Positions 23,198 to 29,652 of a stretch of 37,344 bases of DNA are shown one piece after another. Within the stretch, counting starts at the first letter, position 1, and each line of letters starts with the position of its first letter. The notes under the pieces were generated by a model that was not told the DNA's origin, did no database searches, and saw only the letters and a list, made by a program, of their open reading frames with translations. Source of the stretch: a virus; the IMG/VR virus record IMGVR_UViG_3300008627_000025, positions 1-37,344 of that record, one strand, 5' to 3'. The position numbers and the translations under genes were made by a program.

Positions 23198-23300
23198 TTC
23201 GACAAAACTTAGATTGATTCATTTAATTTTTCATTCATGGGATAGAGAAAACTATACAGAATTTGAAAAAATCAATATGATTAAGGAGATTCTAGCATGA
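23190..23300 (+). CDS. Small gene D, 36 aa, TTG start
   Basis: Begins TTG with AAGGA nine bases upstream and overlaps gene C by 8 nt. The product reads LNDSTKLRLIHLIFHSWDRE and ends KINMIKEILA, an amphipathic helix pair. It overlaps gene E by 4 nt (ATGA). Translation coupling supports it; function unknown. Confidence 0.5.
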   Translation: MNDSTKLRLIHLIFHSWDRENYTEFEKINMIKEILA

Positions 23301-23413
23301 CCGATTTTAATAAAATGTTAGATTCACACATTAAGAGTTTTGAGCAATTCGGCTCTGATATTAATTACTGTCTTTACATCGCACATCACGCAAAATATGG
23401 AGATTCAAAATAA
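23297..23413 (+). CDS. Small gene E, 38 aa
   Basis: MTDFNKMLDSHIKSFEQFGS followed by INYCLYIAHHAKYGDSK. AAGGAG lies 9 bases before the ATG, inside gene D. The stop overlaps the start of gene F as TAATG. Function unknown. Confidence 0.55.
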   Translation: MTDFNKMLDSHIKSFEQFGSDINYCLYIAHHAKYGDSK

Positions 23414-23604
23414 TGCTTAACAAAATGCAAGTATTAGAGATATCTCAAAACAAAAAATGGGATTCTAAAACACCTAGACAAAGATTTACTGTATTATGTG
23501 AAACAACTATCATAAGTCAAAAAAAGCGTTCACTTTATTCTAGACAATATTGGCACGAATTACCAATTAATATCCAGAATAGAATAAACAAGGTGAGATA
23601 TTAA
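23413..23604 (+). CDS. Small gene F, 63 aa
   Basis: A basic 63-aa protein (KKWDSKTPRQRFTVLCETTI, then KKRSLYSRQYWHELPINIQN). The Arg/Lys/Trp content suggests nucleic-acid contact, but no family is recognised. The start overlaps the stop of gene E, and GGAG is present upstream. Confidence 0.6.
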   Translation: MLNKMQVLEISQNKKWDSKTPRQRFTVLCETTIISQKKRSLYSRQYWHELPINIQNRINKVRY

Positions 23605-23607
23605 ATC

Positions 23608-23736
23608 GTGACTCTATACAATACGAATTTTGATGAATGGATTAATGCGGACTCTAGATTTCACGCATGGACTAAATCCAAATATCCTTTAGAATTGGTT
23701 ACAATTACTAATAAAAAACCCACTATAGAAAAGTAA
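23608..23736 (+). CDS. Small gene G, 42 aa, GTG start
   Basis: Begins GTG with AAGGTGAG ten bases upstream, 3 bases after gene F. The product reads VTLYNTNFDEWINADSRFHA and ends NKKPTIEK. No family recognised. It is followed by a CCCTTTTTTT tract before the amidoligase module, which may attenuate or end the upstream transcript. Confidence 0.55.
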   Translation: MTLYNTNFDEWINADSRFHAWTKSKYPLELVTITNKKPTIEK

Positions 23737-23758
23737 GTTAACCCTTTTTTTCATAGAC

Positions 23759-24226
23759 ATGGAAACAATACAAAAATTTCAATCTGTAACAGATGAAATA
23801 AACGATATTGACTTGGTGACATTACAAATCAAACGTACTGTTAAAGGTACACGGGTCTATATCAAGTCTAAAATCTTTGAAGACTTTTTTTCAACCTTTG
23901 GAGATTCTGGAGAGCAATTTAGAGACGCAGACGATAACATTAGAGAATTATACAAAATGCCAAACATGGAACGAGTCGCGACGTATTACATGTTGAGAGA
24001 GCCTTATGTTAATACTCTCATAGGTTCTGAAAATTATACAAACATGGCATTCCTACGAAGTAAGCAACTTTCAAAAGGAATCTGTTTTAAAATCGACGGG
24101 CTACAAAGCAAATCATCAATTAAGAAATTTTCAAAGAATTTCAAAGCAAACGCTATTGATATCTACAACGAATATCTAAAAGACGAAAAACGAGAAGTAG
24201 AAATAAAAATCAGGGAGTCCAAATAA
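23759..24226 (+). CDS. Unknown protein coupled to amidoligase, 155 aa
   Basis: An alpha/beta protein (TLQIKRTVKGTRVYIKSKIF; MERVATYYMLREPYVNTLIG; basic C-terminus EKREVEIKIRESK). No family recognised. Its TAA is immediately followed by the ATG of the amidoligase gene, whose ribosome site (GGGAG) lies inside this gene, so the two are surely co-expressed. It could be a substrate, adaptor or third enzyme of the amide-forming module. No metal or catalytic motif is clear. Confidence 0.65.
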   Translation: METIQKFQSVTDEINDIDLVTLQIKRTVKGTRVYIKSKIFEDFFSTFGDSGEQFRDADDNIRELYKMPNMERVATYYMLREPYVNTLIGSENYTNMAFLRSKQLSKGICFKIDGLQSKSSIKKFSKNFKANAIDIYNEYLKDEKREVEIKIRESK

Positions 24227-25012
24227 ATGACTAATCTATTACCACCATTTCAAGAAGAACTGTATAAGGAATATCCATTTTATGTAAAATATTTCGGGTA
24301 TGAAATCGAAGGCGGCTTTGAATATGATTATTCAGACACTTATTGCGAAGAATGTGATTCATCTGTTTGTGGCTGTGTAGAATCTGAAAACCAATATTTC
24401 AAGCATGACGGTTCGGTAGAAACAGAAGATTATACCGCAGGCGAAATTGCAAGCCCAAAATTTAGAGTTGACAGAATGCCACAATTTGAACAATTTGTAA
24501 AAGAGAATATGCCGCAAGAAGTTAATAACACATGTGGACTTCACGTTCACTTATCATTTAACAACCAACTTGCATATGAGAAAACTATGGACTTGGAATT
24601 TTTTACAGAATTCAAAGTTAAGGTTAAGGAATTTGTTTTGAATTCGGGACTTTTTACCGAACATACGCAAGAAGAATTTGTTAAAAGATTTAGGGGTAAT
24701 AACACGTATTGTAGGGACATATTTTCACCAAATTCTCAAGCAACAGGAAAAAATGTTTATGACGAAACAACCGAACAAGGAAGATATACTTTCATAAATT
24801 ATCCATATAACCAACATGGGACGATTGAATGTCGATTATTTCCAAGTACAGTTTCTAGTTCAGAAGTATGTAGTTTTGTAAAATGGTTTATTGACTTTAC
24901 AAATACTTACTTGAAAAACCAACCAAAATATGAACGCGGTAATTACCAAAATACTAAAATCAAAAACGTTCAATCAATCAATGAAAAGGAGTCTGTTATT
25001 ATATGTGTGTGA
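24227..25012 (+). CDS. Amidoligase-family enzyme (GS-like carboxylate-amine ligase)
   Basis: A 261-aa protein. FGYEIEGGFEYD (E26, E28), FKHDGSVETED (D61), GEIASPKF (72-79), CGLHVHLSF (103-111) and NYPYNQHGTIECRLF (191-205; E201, R203) are the ordered motifs of the amidoligase (COOH-NH2 ligase) family, related to glutamine synthetase. The enzyme would use ATP to join a carboxylate to an amine. A small Cys insert (CEEC 40-43, CGC 48-50) could bind zinc. The next gene, overlapping by 10 nt, encodes a class II glutamine amidotransferase that could supply ammonia. Substrate unknown. Confidence 0.85.
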   Translation: MTNLLPPFQEELYKEYPFYVKYFGYEIEGGFEYDYSDTYCEECDSSVCGCVESENQYFKHDGSVETEDYTAGEIASPKFRVDRMPQFEQFVKENMPQEVNNTCGLHVHLSFNNQLAYEKTMDLEFFTEFKVKVKEFVLNSGLFTEHTQEEFVKRFRGNNTYCRDIFSPNSQATGKNVYDETTEQGRYTFINYPYNQHGTIECRLFPSTVSSSEVCSFVKWFIDFTNTYLKNQPKYERGNYQNTKIKNVQSINEKESVIICV

Positions 25013-26109
25013 TTCTTGCATGTGAAGATAAATTTCCTACTTCTGAATTATTAAAATCATGTGAAGTCACAAATCCGCATGGAGCTGGAATTGCATGGAA
25101 CGATTCAAATGGAAATCAACATTATAGAAAAGGAATTGATTCAGACGAAATAATTTCAATGATTGAATCGGGATTAGTTAAATTACCTTGCATAGTTCAT
25201 TTTAGGATTGCAAGTGTTGGGACTAGTGACGGTCTTGAAGGTAAAAAACTATGTCACCCATTCCCAATTAATGACAAAGTCGAATTAGACTTGCAAGGTC
25301 ATATTGCATCAGATAAAGACGGTTTACTATTCCATAACGGGACAGTTTCAAATTATGAAGATATTGTAAAAGAAACTGTATTATCATCAGGTAAACGAAT
25401 GTTAAAAGGCGTTATTTCAGATTCTCGAATAATGGCTTTTAGTGCTGCACAATATGGTCACGAATTCATACCTTACTTGGATTCTGATACTTGGAATAAA
25501 TACGCAATCTTAGATAAAGACGGCATTCACAAATACGGAAATTGGCATGAAGACGAAGGCGTGCAGGCTTCAAATCAATATTACAAAATGAATTCAAATA
25601 ATGGGTACATTTACGGATTAAGTAATGATTTTGACGAATGGGACGAATCTGGAATAGATAATGTTGGACGTAAAGACGCTTTTGACGAATTTAATGATGA
25701 AGATTCATTTAATACAGTTAAAGGCGAATGGATTAAACAAAAAAACGGTTCTTGGAAATATATTAAATCTGAATTCAAAGAAACATGGACAGAAGAAAAA
25801 CAAAAAGACGTTAAAGAGTTAAACGACTTTTTTGGACTCTCAGACAAAATAAAATATCCATCTAAAAAGAAATTGAAAAAAGAACGTAATGCAAATATTC
25901 AATATTTGTTAAATCATAATTGGGTTAACCCCCAAAGATTAGACAATAAAGCCTTGTATTATTGGGTTCATGTCTTACAAACAAACAAGAAAACATTAAC
26001 CAAAGACAAAATACAAAAAACACTTAATCAACGTGAAAAGATGAACGCAGACGACTATGTAGACTTGTTTAAACAGAATGAGGAATGGATTGAAAAATTC
26101 AAATCTTAA
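25003..26109 (+). CDS. Class II glutamine amidotransferase-like protein (Ntn hydrolase)
   Basis: A 368-aa protein. C2 directly after Met is the nucleophile expected of GATase II. NPHGAGIAW (24-32), HFRIAS (66-71, R68 for substrate), CHPFP (84-88), HNGTVSNY (111-118, N112/G113 oxyanion) and SDSR (139-142, D140) complete the active site. The C-terminal part (about 220-368) is charged and unrelated to known synthetase domains (EGTs such as KKKLKKERNANIQ), perhaps a docking region. It overlaps the amidoligase gene and has AAGGAG upstream. It likely hydrolyses glutamine and passes ammonia to the amidoligase. Confidence 0.82.
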   Translation: MCVILACEDKFPTSELLKSCEVTNPHGAGIAWNDSNGNQHYRKGIDSDEIISMIESGLVKLPCIVHFRIASVGTSDGLEGKKLCHPFPINDKVELDLQGHIASDKDGLLFHNGTVSNYEDIVKETVLSSGKRMLKGVISDSRIMAFSAAQYGHEFIPYLDSDTWNKYAILDKDGIHKYGNWHEDEGVQASNQYYKMNSNNGYIYGLSNDFDEWDESGIDNVGRKDAFDEFNDEDSFNTVKGEWIKQKNGSWKYIKSEFKETWTEEKQKDVKELNDFFGLSDKIKYPSKKKLKKERNANIQYLLNHNWVNPQRLDNKALYYWVHVLQTNKKTLTKDKIQKTLNQREKMNADDYVDLFKQNEEWIEKFKS

Positions 26110-26126
26110 TTTTTTTTCATGTACAA

Positions 26127-26149
26127 TAAGTTAAGAATCTCTTAACTTA
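26127..26149. promoter_or_regulatory. Perfect 10-bp inverted repeat upstream of micro-gene cluster
   Basis: TAAGTTAAGA-atc-TCTTAACTTA is a perfect palindrome with a 3-base centre. It lies 7 bp before the first micro-gene (26157) and after a T8 tract that follows the GATase stop. It may be an operator or an attenuating hairpin. Confidence 0.6.
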
Positions 26150-26156
26150 GTACAAT

Positions 26157-26249
26157 ATGACAAAAGAATTAGAACGCATTGAATTCTTAAAACTTAAAAT
26201 TCTTGCGATGAAAAAAGAATTACGAAGTCTTGGAGTTAATCAGCATTGA
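26157..26249 (+). CDS. Micro-gene I, 30 aa
   Basis: MTKELERIEFLKLKILAMKK and a short end, an amphipathic basic helix. It overlaps the next gene by 4 nt. The chain of four consecutive overlaps with the following frames supports translation. Function unknown. Confidence 0.5.
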   Translation: MTKELERIEFLKLKILAMKKELRSLGVNQH

Positions 26250-26335
26250 AACATTGGGACTTAGTTAGAGAAATACTACAGAATAATATTTCAATAGAAC
26301 GCAAACTTGAAGAAATAGGAAAATTAATGCAATGA
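26246..26335 (+). CDS. Micro-gene J, 29 aa, TTG start
   Basis: LKHWDLVREILQNNISIERK followed by LEEIGKLMQ; a charged helix. GGAG lies about 12 bases before the TTG. It overlaps gene I by TTGA and gene K by ATGA. Confidence 0.45.
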   Translation: MKHWDLVREILQNNISIERKLEEIGKLMQ

Positions 26336-26415
26336 TTGAAAAGGAATTTTATTATTTTTCAACTCTTGTTATTTCGAGTTGTATATTCATAATTTTAGTA
26401 GGTATGATAATATGA
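26332..26415 (+). CDS. Micro-gene K, 27-aa single-helix membrane peptide
   Basis: MIEKEFYYFSTLVISSCIFI and on, a short charged N-terminus then one membrane helix filling the rest. It overlaps both neighbours by 4 nt. Such peptides can act on the membrane or on partner proteins (holin/toxin-like), but nothing proves it. Confidence 0.55.
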   Translation: MIEKEFYYFSTLVISSCIFIILVGMII

Positions 26416-26498
26416 CTTTAACAATTTTTGAAATAACTTTATCAAGTATTGCAGCCTTCAGTTCAGCCTTATTAGTACATGGTATTATCATGTATTAG
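26412..26498 (+). CDS. Micro-gene L, 28-aa single-helix membrane peptide
   Basis: MTLTIFEITLSSIAAFSSAL then LVHGIIMY; one likely membrane helix. Last gene of the plus operon; its end forms the left arm and loop of the terminator hairpin. An AGGT ribosome site is present. It pairs with gene K as two adjacent membrane peptides. Confidence 0.55.
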   Translation: MTLTIFEITLSSIAAFSSALLVHGIIMY

Positions 26499-26514
26499 TA
26501 AGGCTCTTTTTTTT
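26465..26514 (+). terminator. Strong hairpin-T8 terminator at end of plus-strand island
   Basis: A 17-bp stem (two G-T wobbles) pairs 26465-26481 with 26489-26505 across a 7-base loop, followed by CTTTTTTTT (26506-26514). It overlaps the last codons of micro-gene L. Archaeal termination mainly needs the T run, but the arrangement is exactly bacterial-type and marks the operon end. Confidence 0.8.
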
Positions 26515-26526
26515 GTGCATTTTATT

Positions 26527-26543
26527 AAAGTATGAGGTTCATA
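26527..26543. repeat. AAAGTATGA-NN-TTCATA repeat, copy 1
   Basis: AAAGTATGAGGTTCATA matches copy 2 (26809-26825) except for two central bases. The left half AAAGTATGA is repeated in inverse at 26858-26866 and 26890-26898. Iteron-like arrangement. Confidence 0.55.
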
Positions 26544-26808
26544 CACTCATACAAGGTTAGGTATGATTTTCATATATTATTTTTTTAATATTTGCTATTT
26601 TTTTTAATGTCTGTCGATAAATTAACCTGCTTTTTTTCCATTTATTAATCTTTTTATTTTTTTAAAAAATCAATACATTAATATGTGGCGGATGCGTGAA
26701 TAAAACAGCGACGAACAAATTTCAAACTATAGGAATTATGGTTTAACTATATAGTTCATATAGATTAAAATAAAATCAGAATTTGTCTAAGTCCGCACAT
26801 AACATAGG

Positions 26809-26898
26809 AAAGTATGAACTTCATAGGTACGGGTACGGTAAAGTACGGTACAAATCCTCATACTTTCACATTTGCATAAATTCTTAAATTCATACTTT
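26809..26898. repeat. AAAGTATGA iteron-like cluster with GTACGG hexamers
   Basis: AAAGTATGAACTTCATA (26809-26825) is followed by GGTACGGGTACGGTAAAGTACGGTAC, which lies across 26826-26851 and contains GTACGG at 26827, 26833 and 26843. TCATACTTT at 26858 and 26890 faces back toward it. The mix of direct and inverted copies looks like a protein-binding array such as an origin or operator. Confidence 0.55.
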
Positions 26899-26945
26899 TT
26901 GGATATTTTTAGTCTTTACTTCTTTGTAGAAAATTTTTTCTTTTT

Positions 26946-26962
26946 TATTAAATAGTTTAATA
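26946..26962. promoter_or_regulatory. Operator-like palindrome TATTAAA-TAG-TTTAATA
   Basis: This has the same 17-bp core and the same 3-base centre length as the late promoter palindromes, but no GAAGTA box and no nearby start codon. It could be an additional binding site for the same regulator in the putative origin region. Confidence 0.55.
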
Positions 26963-27054
26963 GATAATATCAGGTTTTTTCAAAAAACATGTTTTTCAAA
27001 CCACCCCCCCTCTCTTTTTTTCGATGATATTTATTTTATAAAAGTTACGTTCAA

Positions 27055-27083
27055 TCGGCTAACCGACTAGTAGGTTACGCCGA
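27055..27083. repeat. GC hairpin TCGGC-AACC/GGTT-GCCGA
   Basis: TCGGC (27055-27059) and AACC (27061-27064) pair with GGTT (27073-27076) and GCCGA (27079-27083) around an 8-base loop, with a small internal loop. TAACCGA recurs at about 27103. GC hairpins are rare in this genome; an origin cruciform or a terminator for the minus operon are options. Confidence 0.55.
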
Positions 27084-27174
27084 GAGACGAGTTGTTTTGT
27101 GTTAACCGATTAAAACCGTCAAGGGTACAACTTTAAACCTGTTATAATATAACATTAACCACTTATAAATGTAT

Positions 27175-28248
27175 CTACAAGTGATCTTTAAAGAAATTAG
27201 GATTAACATTGGTGGTATGATAAAGACATTGATCACAATCATCTTTACTAATATGTTTAGCCATAATGTTTTTCTTGTCTCCCTGTGTCATTTTCAAACT
27301 AGGATTCTTAAATATAACTTTCATAAAGTCACACATATCATCTGAATCTTCATACAACAAATACATATGTTTCTTCAAGTCTGCCAATTCCTGTGTCTCA
27401 CGTTCTGCCCACTTTATTCCTTTTGTCGTCATTTCTTTTTTGAATTGATGACAAATATGGTTACATTTTTCAGCCCTACAATGTATTAAATCAATACACT
27501 CTTTGCAGTTTTTTTCGTTATCATGAACTTCCCATCTTGACAAAACTTCAACCTCATCTCCTGCCAAATCAGCCAAAGATCTGGTATGTTCTGCACATAC
27601 TACAATAGCCTGATACCTAGAAAATGTTGTTGCAAATCTTTTATCCCTTGCTATCCTTATTGTCTTTGCAGAATTTTTACAATATTCTGGATTATGTTCT
27701 TTTTCATGTTCGTTGTTTAATTTGATTGCTAATTTAACCAATTCGTTACTCATATCACATTTCCAATTATGATTTTCCACATGTTCCAAGTCGTTTTTAA
27801 CCTTGATCTCTTTTGCCGGACCGAGATTATCTATACCCCTCATTCTTTTCTTTAATTCACCACTCATTTGCAGCAAATTAGCATCACTAATGTCACTTGC
27901 ATGGATCATTTTTTCCTTTACCTTAAATTCTCTTGACTCCTTGTATTCGTCAGGCAAACACATTGAAATCCATTGGGCTGATATTGTCTGGAAATTCTTT
28001 CTTGCTATTTTTTGTATCAAAAGACTGATTAGTTTGGGTGTAATTCCGTCCTGACCCCTAGGTCTTTTAGTATCTTCTGCCAGTATTGTCTTTAATTTTG
28101 CTATAATTTCAGGTCTGTTTTCCTTTATTCCATCATTAAGGTGATCTGCCAATTCCAATACAAGACGTTTAAGTCGTCCTCTATCTACCTTTTTTTCAAT
28201 GGTAACAATATCATTAATTATTCTTTCAGTAACATCATTGTAAGACAA
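27175..28248 (-). CDS. Cys/His-rich protein of unknown function, 357 aa
   Basis: The last gene of the MCM operon, adjacent to gene-poor block 2. The N-terminal 100 residues are helical and basic (RLKRLVLELADHLNDGIKEN). A cluster near 245-270 (CKECIDLIHCRAEKCNHICH) and another near the end (CDQCLYHTTNV) could bind zinc. It shares a LGPAK segment, by identical DNA, with the 21108-21497 protein, which borders the other gene-poor block. It might recognise the repeats next to it (inference). The start is TTG at 28248; no in-frame ATG lies nearby. No family recognised. Confidence 0.6.
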   Translation of the reverse strand: MSYNDVTERIINDIVTIEKKVDRGRLKRLVLELADHLNDGIKENRPEIIAKLKTILAEDTKRPRGQDGITPKLISLLIQKIARKNFQTISAQWISMCLPDEYKESREFKVKEKMIHASDISDANLLQMSGELKKRMRGIDNLGPAKEIKVKNDLEHVENHNWKCDMSNELVKLAIKLNNEHEKEHNPEYCKNSAKTIRIARDKRFATTFSRYQAIVVCAEHTRSLADLAGDEVEVLSRWEVHDNEKNCKECIDLIHCRAEKCNHICHQFKKEMTTKGIKWAERETQELADLKKHMYLLYEDSDDMCDFMKVIFKNPSLKMTQGDKKNIMAKHISKDDCDQCLYHTTNVNPNFFKDHL

Positions 28249-28297
28249 TATTCACTCACTAAATAAAAATATATAAAGGGTTATAAACCCTTATATA

Positions 28298-28708
28298 CTA
28301 TAAGGAACTGTATATTCCTAATAAAGAATCCTTTGTACTAGACACAATAGCACCAAATATATCCATTTTAACCTTTTGAGGTTGTCTTCGTGCCTCTATG
28401 TTATATGCTAGATTGTATGCATAGTTTTCTAGTTGTTGACACGTATCGAATTTTTTCTGAATATCGTCTGATACTTTGGGTAATTCTACTTCAAGGTCTT
28501 CATTAGATTCTGGTTTGTCTGTTGGTTCAATAAATGTTATCTTTCCGTTAATAGAACGGTAAGCCTGCTCGCCATTTTCATGAAACCATGCCAGTTGAGG
28601 TGAGTTGTTAAACATTTGACCTGTAGCCTTACAAGTGAGTTTGTAATTGTTACCGTCAATATTAGTTTCTACAACCCTGCCTTCTACTTTCTTTCCTAAA
28701 GAAACCAT
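28298..28708 (-). CDS. Hypothetical protein, 136 aa
   Basis: The N-terminal half is beta-rich (KVEGRVVETNIDGNNYKLTC), possibly an OB or SH3-like barrel. The C-terminal half is helical (CQQLENYAYNLAYNIEARRQ). No family recognised. It lies between the Hjc-like nuclease and the Cys-rich gene, 13 bp from the former, so a role in DNA metabolism is possible. A TATA-like ATATATAAAGGG precedes the next gene downstream. Confidence 0.55.
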   Translation of the reverse strand: MVSLGKKVEGRVVETNIDGNNYKLTCKATGQMFNNSPQLAWFHENGEQAYRSINGKITFIEPTDKPESNEDLEVELPKVSDDIQKKFDTCQQLENYAYNLAYNIEARRQPQKVKMDIFGAIVSSTKDSLLGIYSSL

Positions 28709-28721
28709 GATATACTATAGT

Positions 28722-29120
28722 TTAAACGTTATTTAAATCTTCCCATTTTCCATCTTTGCATATTCTCCAAGAAATTTCTGGAAATGTGTTATATGCATGA
28801 ATTACGGTAAACTGTTCTTTCAATATTGTTAACACAGGACACCTATGACTTTTCTTCCATTCTATAAACTCATACTCTTCTGTAGGATTCATTGAATATT
28901 CACACAACTCTTTATTCTCTTTGGGTGTTAAATATTTCTTATTGTTATTTGACTTCAAAGATTTAGCCTGAATACCCCACCTTATTCCGTCCTTATAGGC
29001 TAACAAATCAAACATTCCCTTGCTTGCATAAGCACGTTTAACAATCCAACCTTTCTGTCTTAAAAAATCACGGACTTTATATTCAAAGTCTCTACCCTGA
29101 TTATAATTCTTTCTTGCCAT
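28722..29120 (-). CDS. Hjc-like Holliday junction resolvase/PD-(D/E)XK nuclease
   Basis: A 132-aa protein. GRDFEYKVRDFLRQKGWIVK (E13 region), then RAYASKGMFDLLAYKDG and WGIQAKSLKS match archaeal Hjc: E in the first helix, SKG, D in the FDLL strand and (E/Q)xK, here Q-A-K. Hjc resolves four-way junctions at replication or recombination; here it could process concatemers before packaging. The enzyme has a normal length. The catalytic Q in place of E is known in this fold but lowers certainty about activity. It overlaps the zincin-like gene by 20 nt. Confidence 0.78.
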   Translation of the reverse strand: MARKNYNQGRDFEYKVRDFLRQKGWIVKRAYASKGMFDLLAYKDGIRWGIQAKSLKSNNNKKYLTPKENKELCEYSMNPTEEYEFIEWKKSHRCPVLTILKEQFTVIHAYNTFPEISWRICKDGKWEDLNNV

Positions 29121-29349
29121 CTAGGTAAATGTCCGCCCAATCTATTATGTTTATGGCATAATGATCTTGTTCTGCTGTTGTACCAAACTCTTCTCCCAAC
29201 ACCTTATGTATGTATTCGTGTTGTATTGTATTAATAAAATCCTCTATACCTGTACATTTTGCAGGATTGGCATATCCCTTTCTAAATTCAGGATAATATT
29301 CGCCCGAATCGTCTCCACGTATATCTATATCAATCAATCTATTATTCAT
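29101..29349 (-). CDS. Small HEXXH metalloprotein (zincin-like)
   Basis: An 82-aa protein with FINTIQHEYIHKVLGEEFG: H-E-Y-I-H is a complete HEXXH zinc motif. The third ligand may be in TTAEQDHYAINI. The N-terminus is acidic and beta-like (IDIDIRGDDSGEYYPEFRKG). Domains this small exist in phages as uncharacterised metallopeptidases. Substrate unknown. It overlaps the coiled-coil gene upstream by 4 nt (ATGA). Confidence 0.6.
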   Translation of the reverse strand: MNNRLIDIDIRGDDSGEYYPEFRKGYANPAKCTGIEDFINTIQHEYIHKVLGEEFGTTAEQDHYAINIIDWADIYLDGKKEL

Positions 29350-29573
29350 GTCAATTCTTTAAATTCAAGTAGTAATTGATCTCTCTTCTTAGTCATTAAT
29401 TTAATCAAAGTCTCACCTTCATCATGAGATTTAACCATCTTATTATAGGCATTAGCAGCCTTTTGTACCTTTGGTTTAAGTCTACGTAACTGTTTTTGTG
29501 CCCTTCTAATATCTTTCTCTAATTTCTGTATATTTTTAACCTTGATGAATTTGTCCTTAGTTAATTGATCCAT
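29346..29573 (-). CDS. Small coiled-coil protein, 75 aa
   Basis: Nearly all helix and very basic/acidic (KNIQKLEKDIRRAQKQLRRL; ETLIKLMTKKRDQLLLEFKE). A two-helix coiled coil. No family recognised. It is coupled by ATGA to the HEXXH gene and follows a 25-aa membrane micro-gene by one base. Confidence 0.55.
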   Translation of the reverse strand: MDQLTKDKFIKVKNIQKLEKDIRRAQKQLRRLKPKVQKAANAYNKMVKSHDEGETLIKLMTKKRDQLLLEFKELT

Positions 29574-29574
29574 A

Positions 29575-29652
29575 TTAATTCAAACCAAGTCCTATTAATA
29601 AACCCACCCAAAAAGCACAATTACCTACTATTAATATTTCCATTCTATCCAT
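29575..29652 (-). CDS. 25-aa single-helix membrane micro-protein
   Basis: MDRMEILIVGNCAFWVGLLI followed by GLGLN. The start overlaps the metallophosphoesterase stop by 8 nt and the stop lies one base before the next ATG, so it fills the gap exactly. One membrane helix. Too short for homology; reality rests on operon fit. Confidence 0.5.
   Translation of the reverse strand: MDRMEILIVGNCAFWVGLLIGLGLN

Larger units (their letters stand above)
26515..27174. other. Gene-poor block 2, repeat-rich
   Basis: About 660 bp without any convincing gene. It holds AAAGTATGA/TCATACTTT repeats, a GTACGG cluster, palindromes at 26745-26756 (AACTATATAGTT) and 26946-26962, poly-T and poly-C tracts near 26990-27020, and a GC hairpin at 27055-27083. 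It ends at the minus-strand operon. With block 1 it flanks the plus-strand island; either could be the replication origin. Confidence 0.65.

Noticed and set aside
26985-27020. Poly-C/poly-T tract as a terminator or slippage hotspot gene
   Set aside because: The tract sits in non-coding DNA with no hairpin and no ORF continuing across it; recorded only as part of the gene-poor block.
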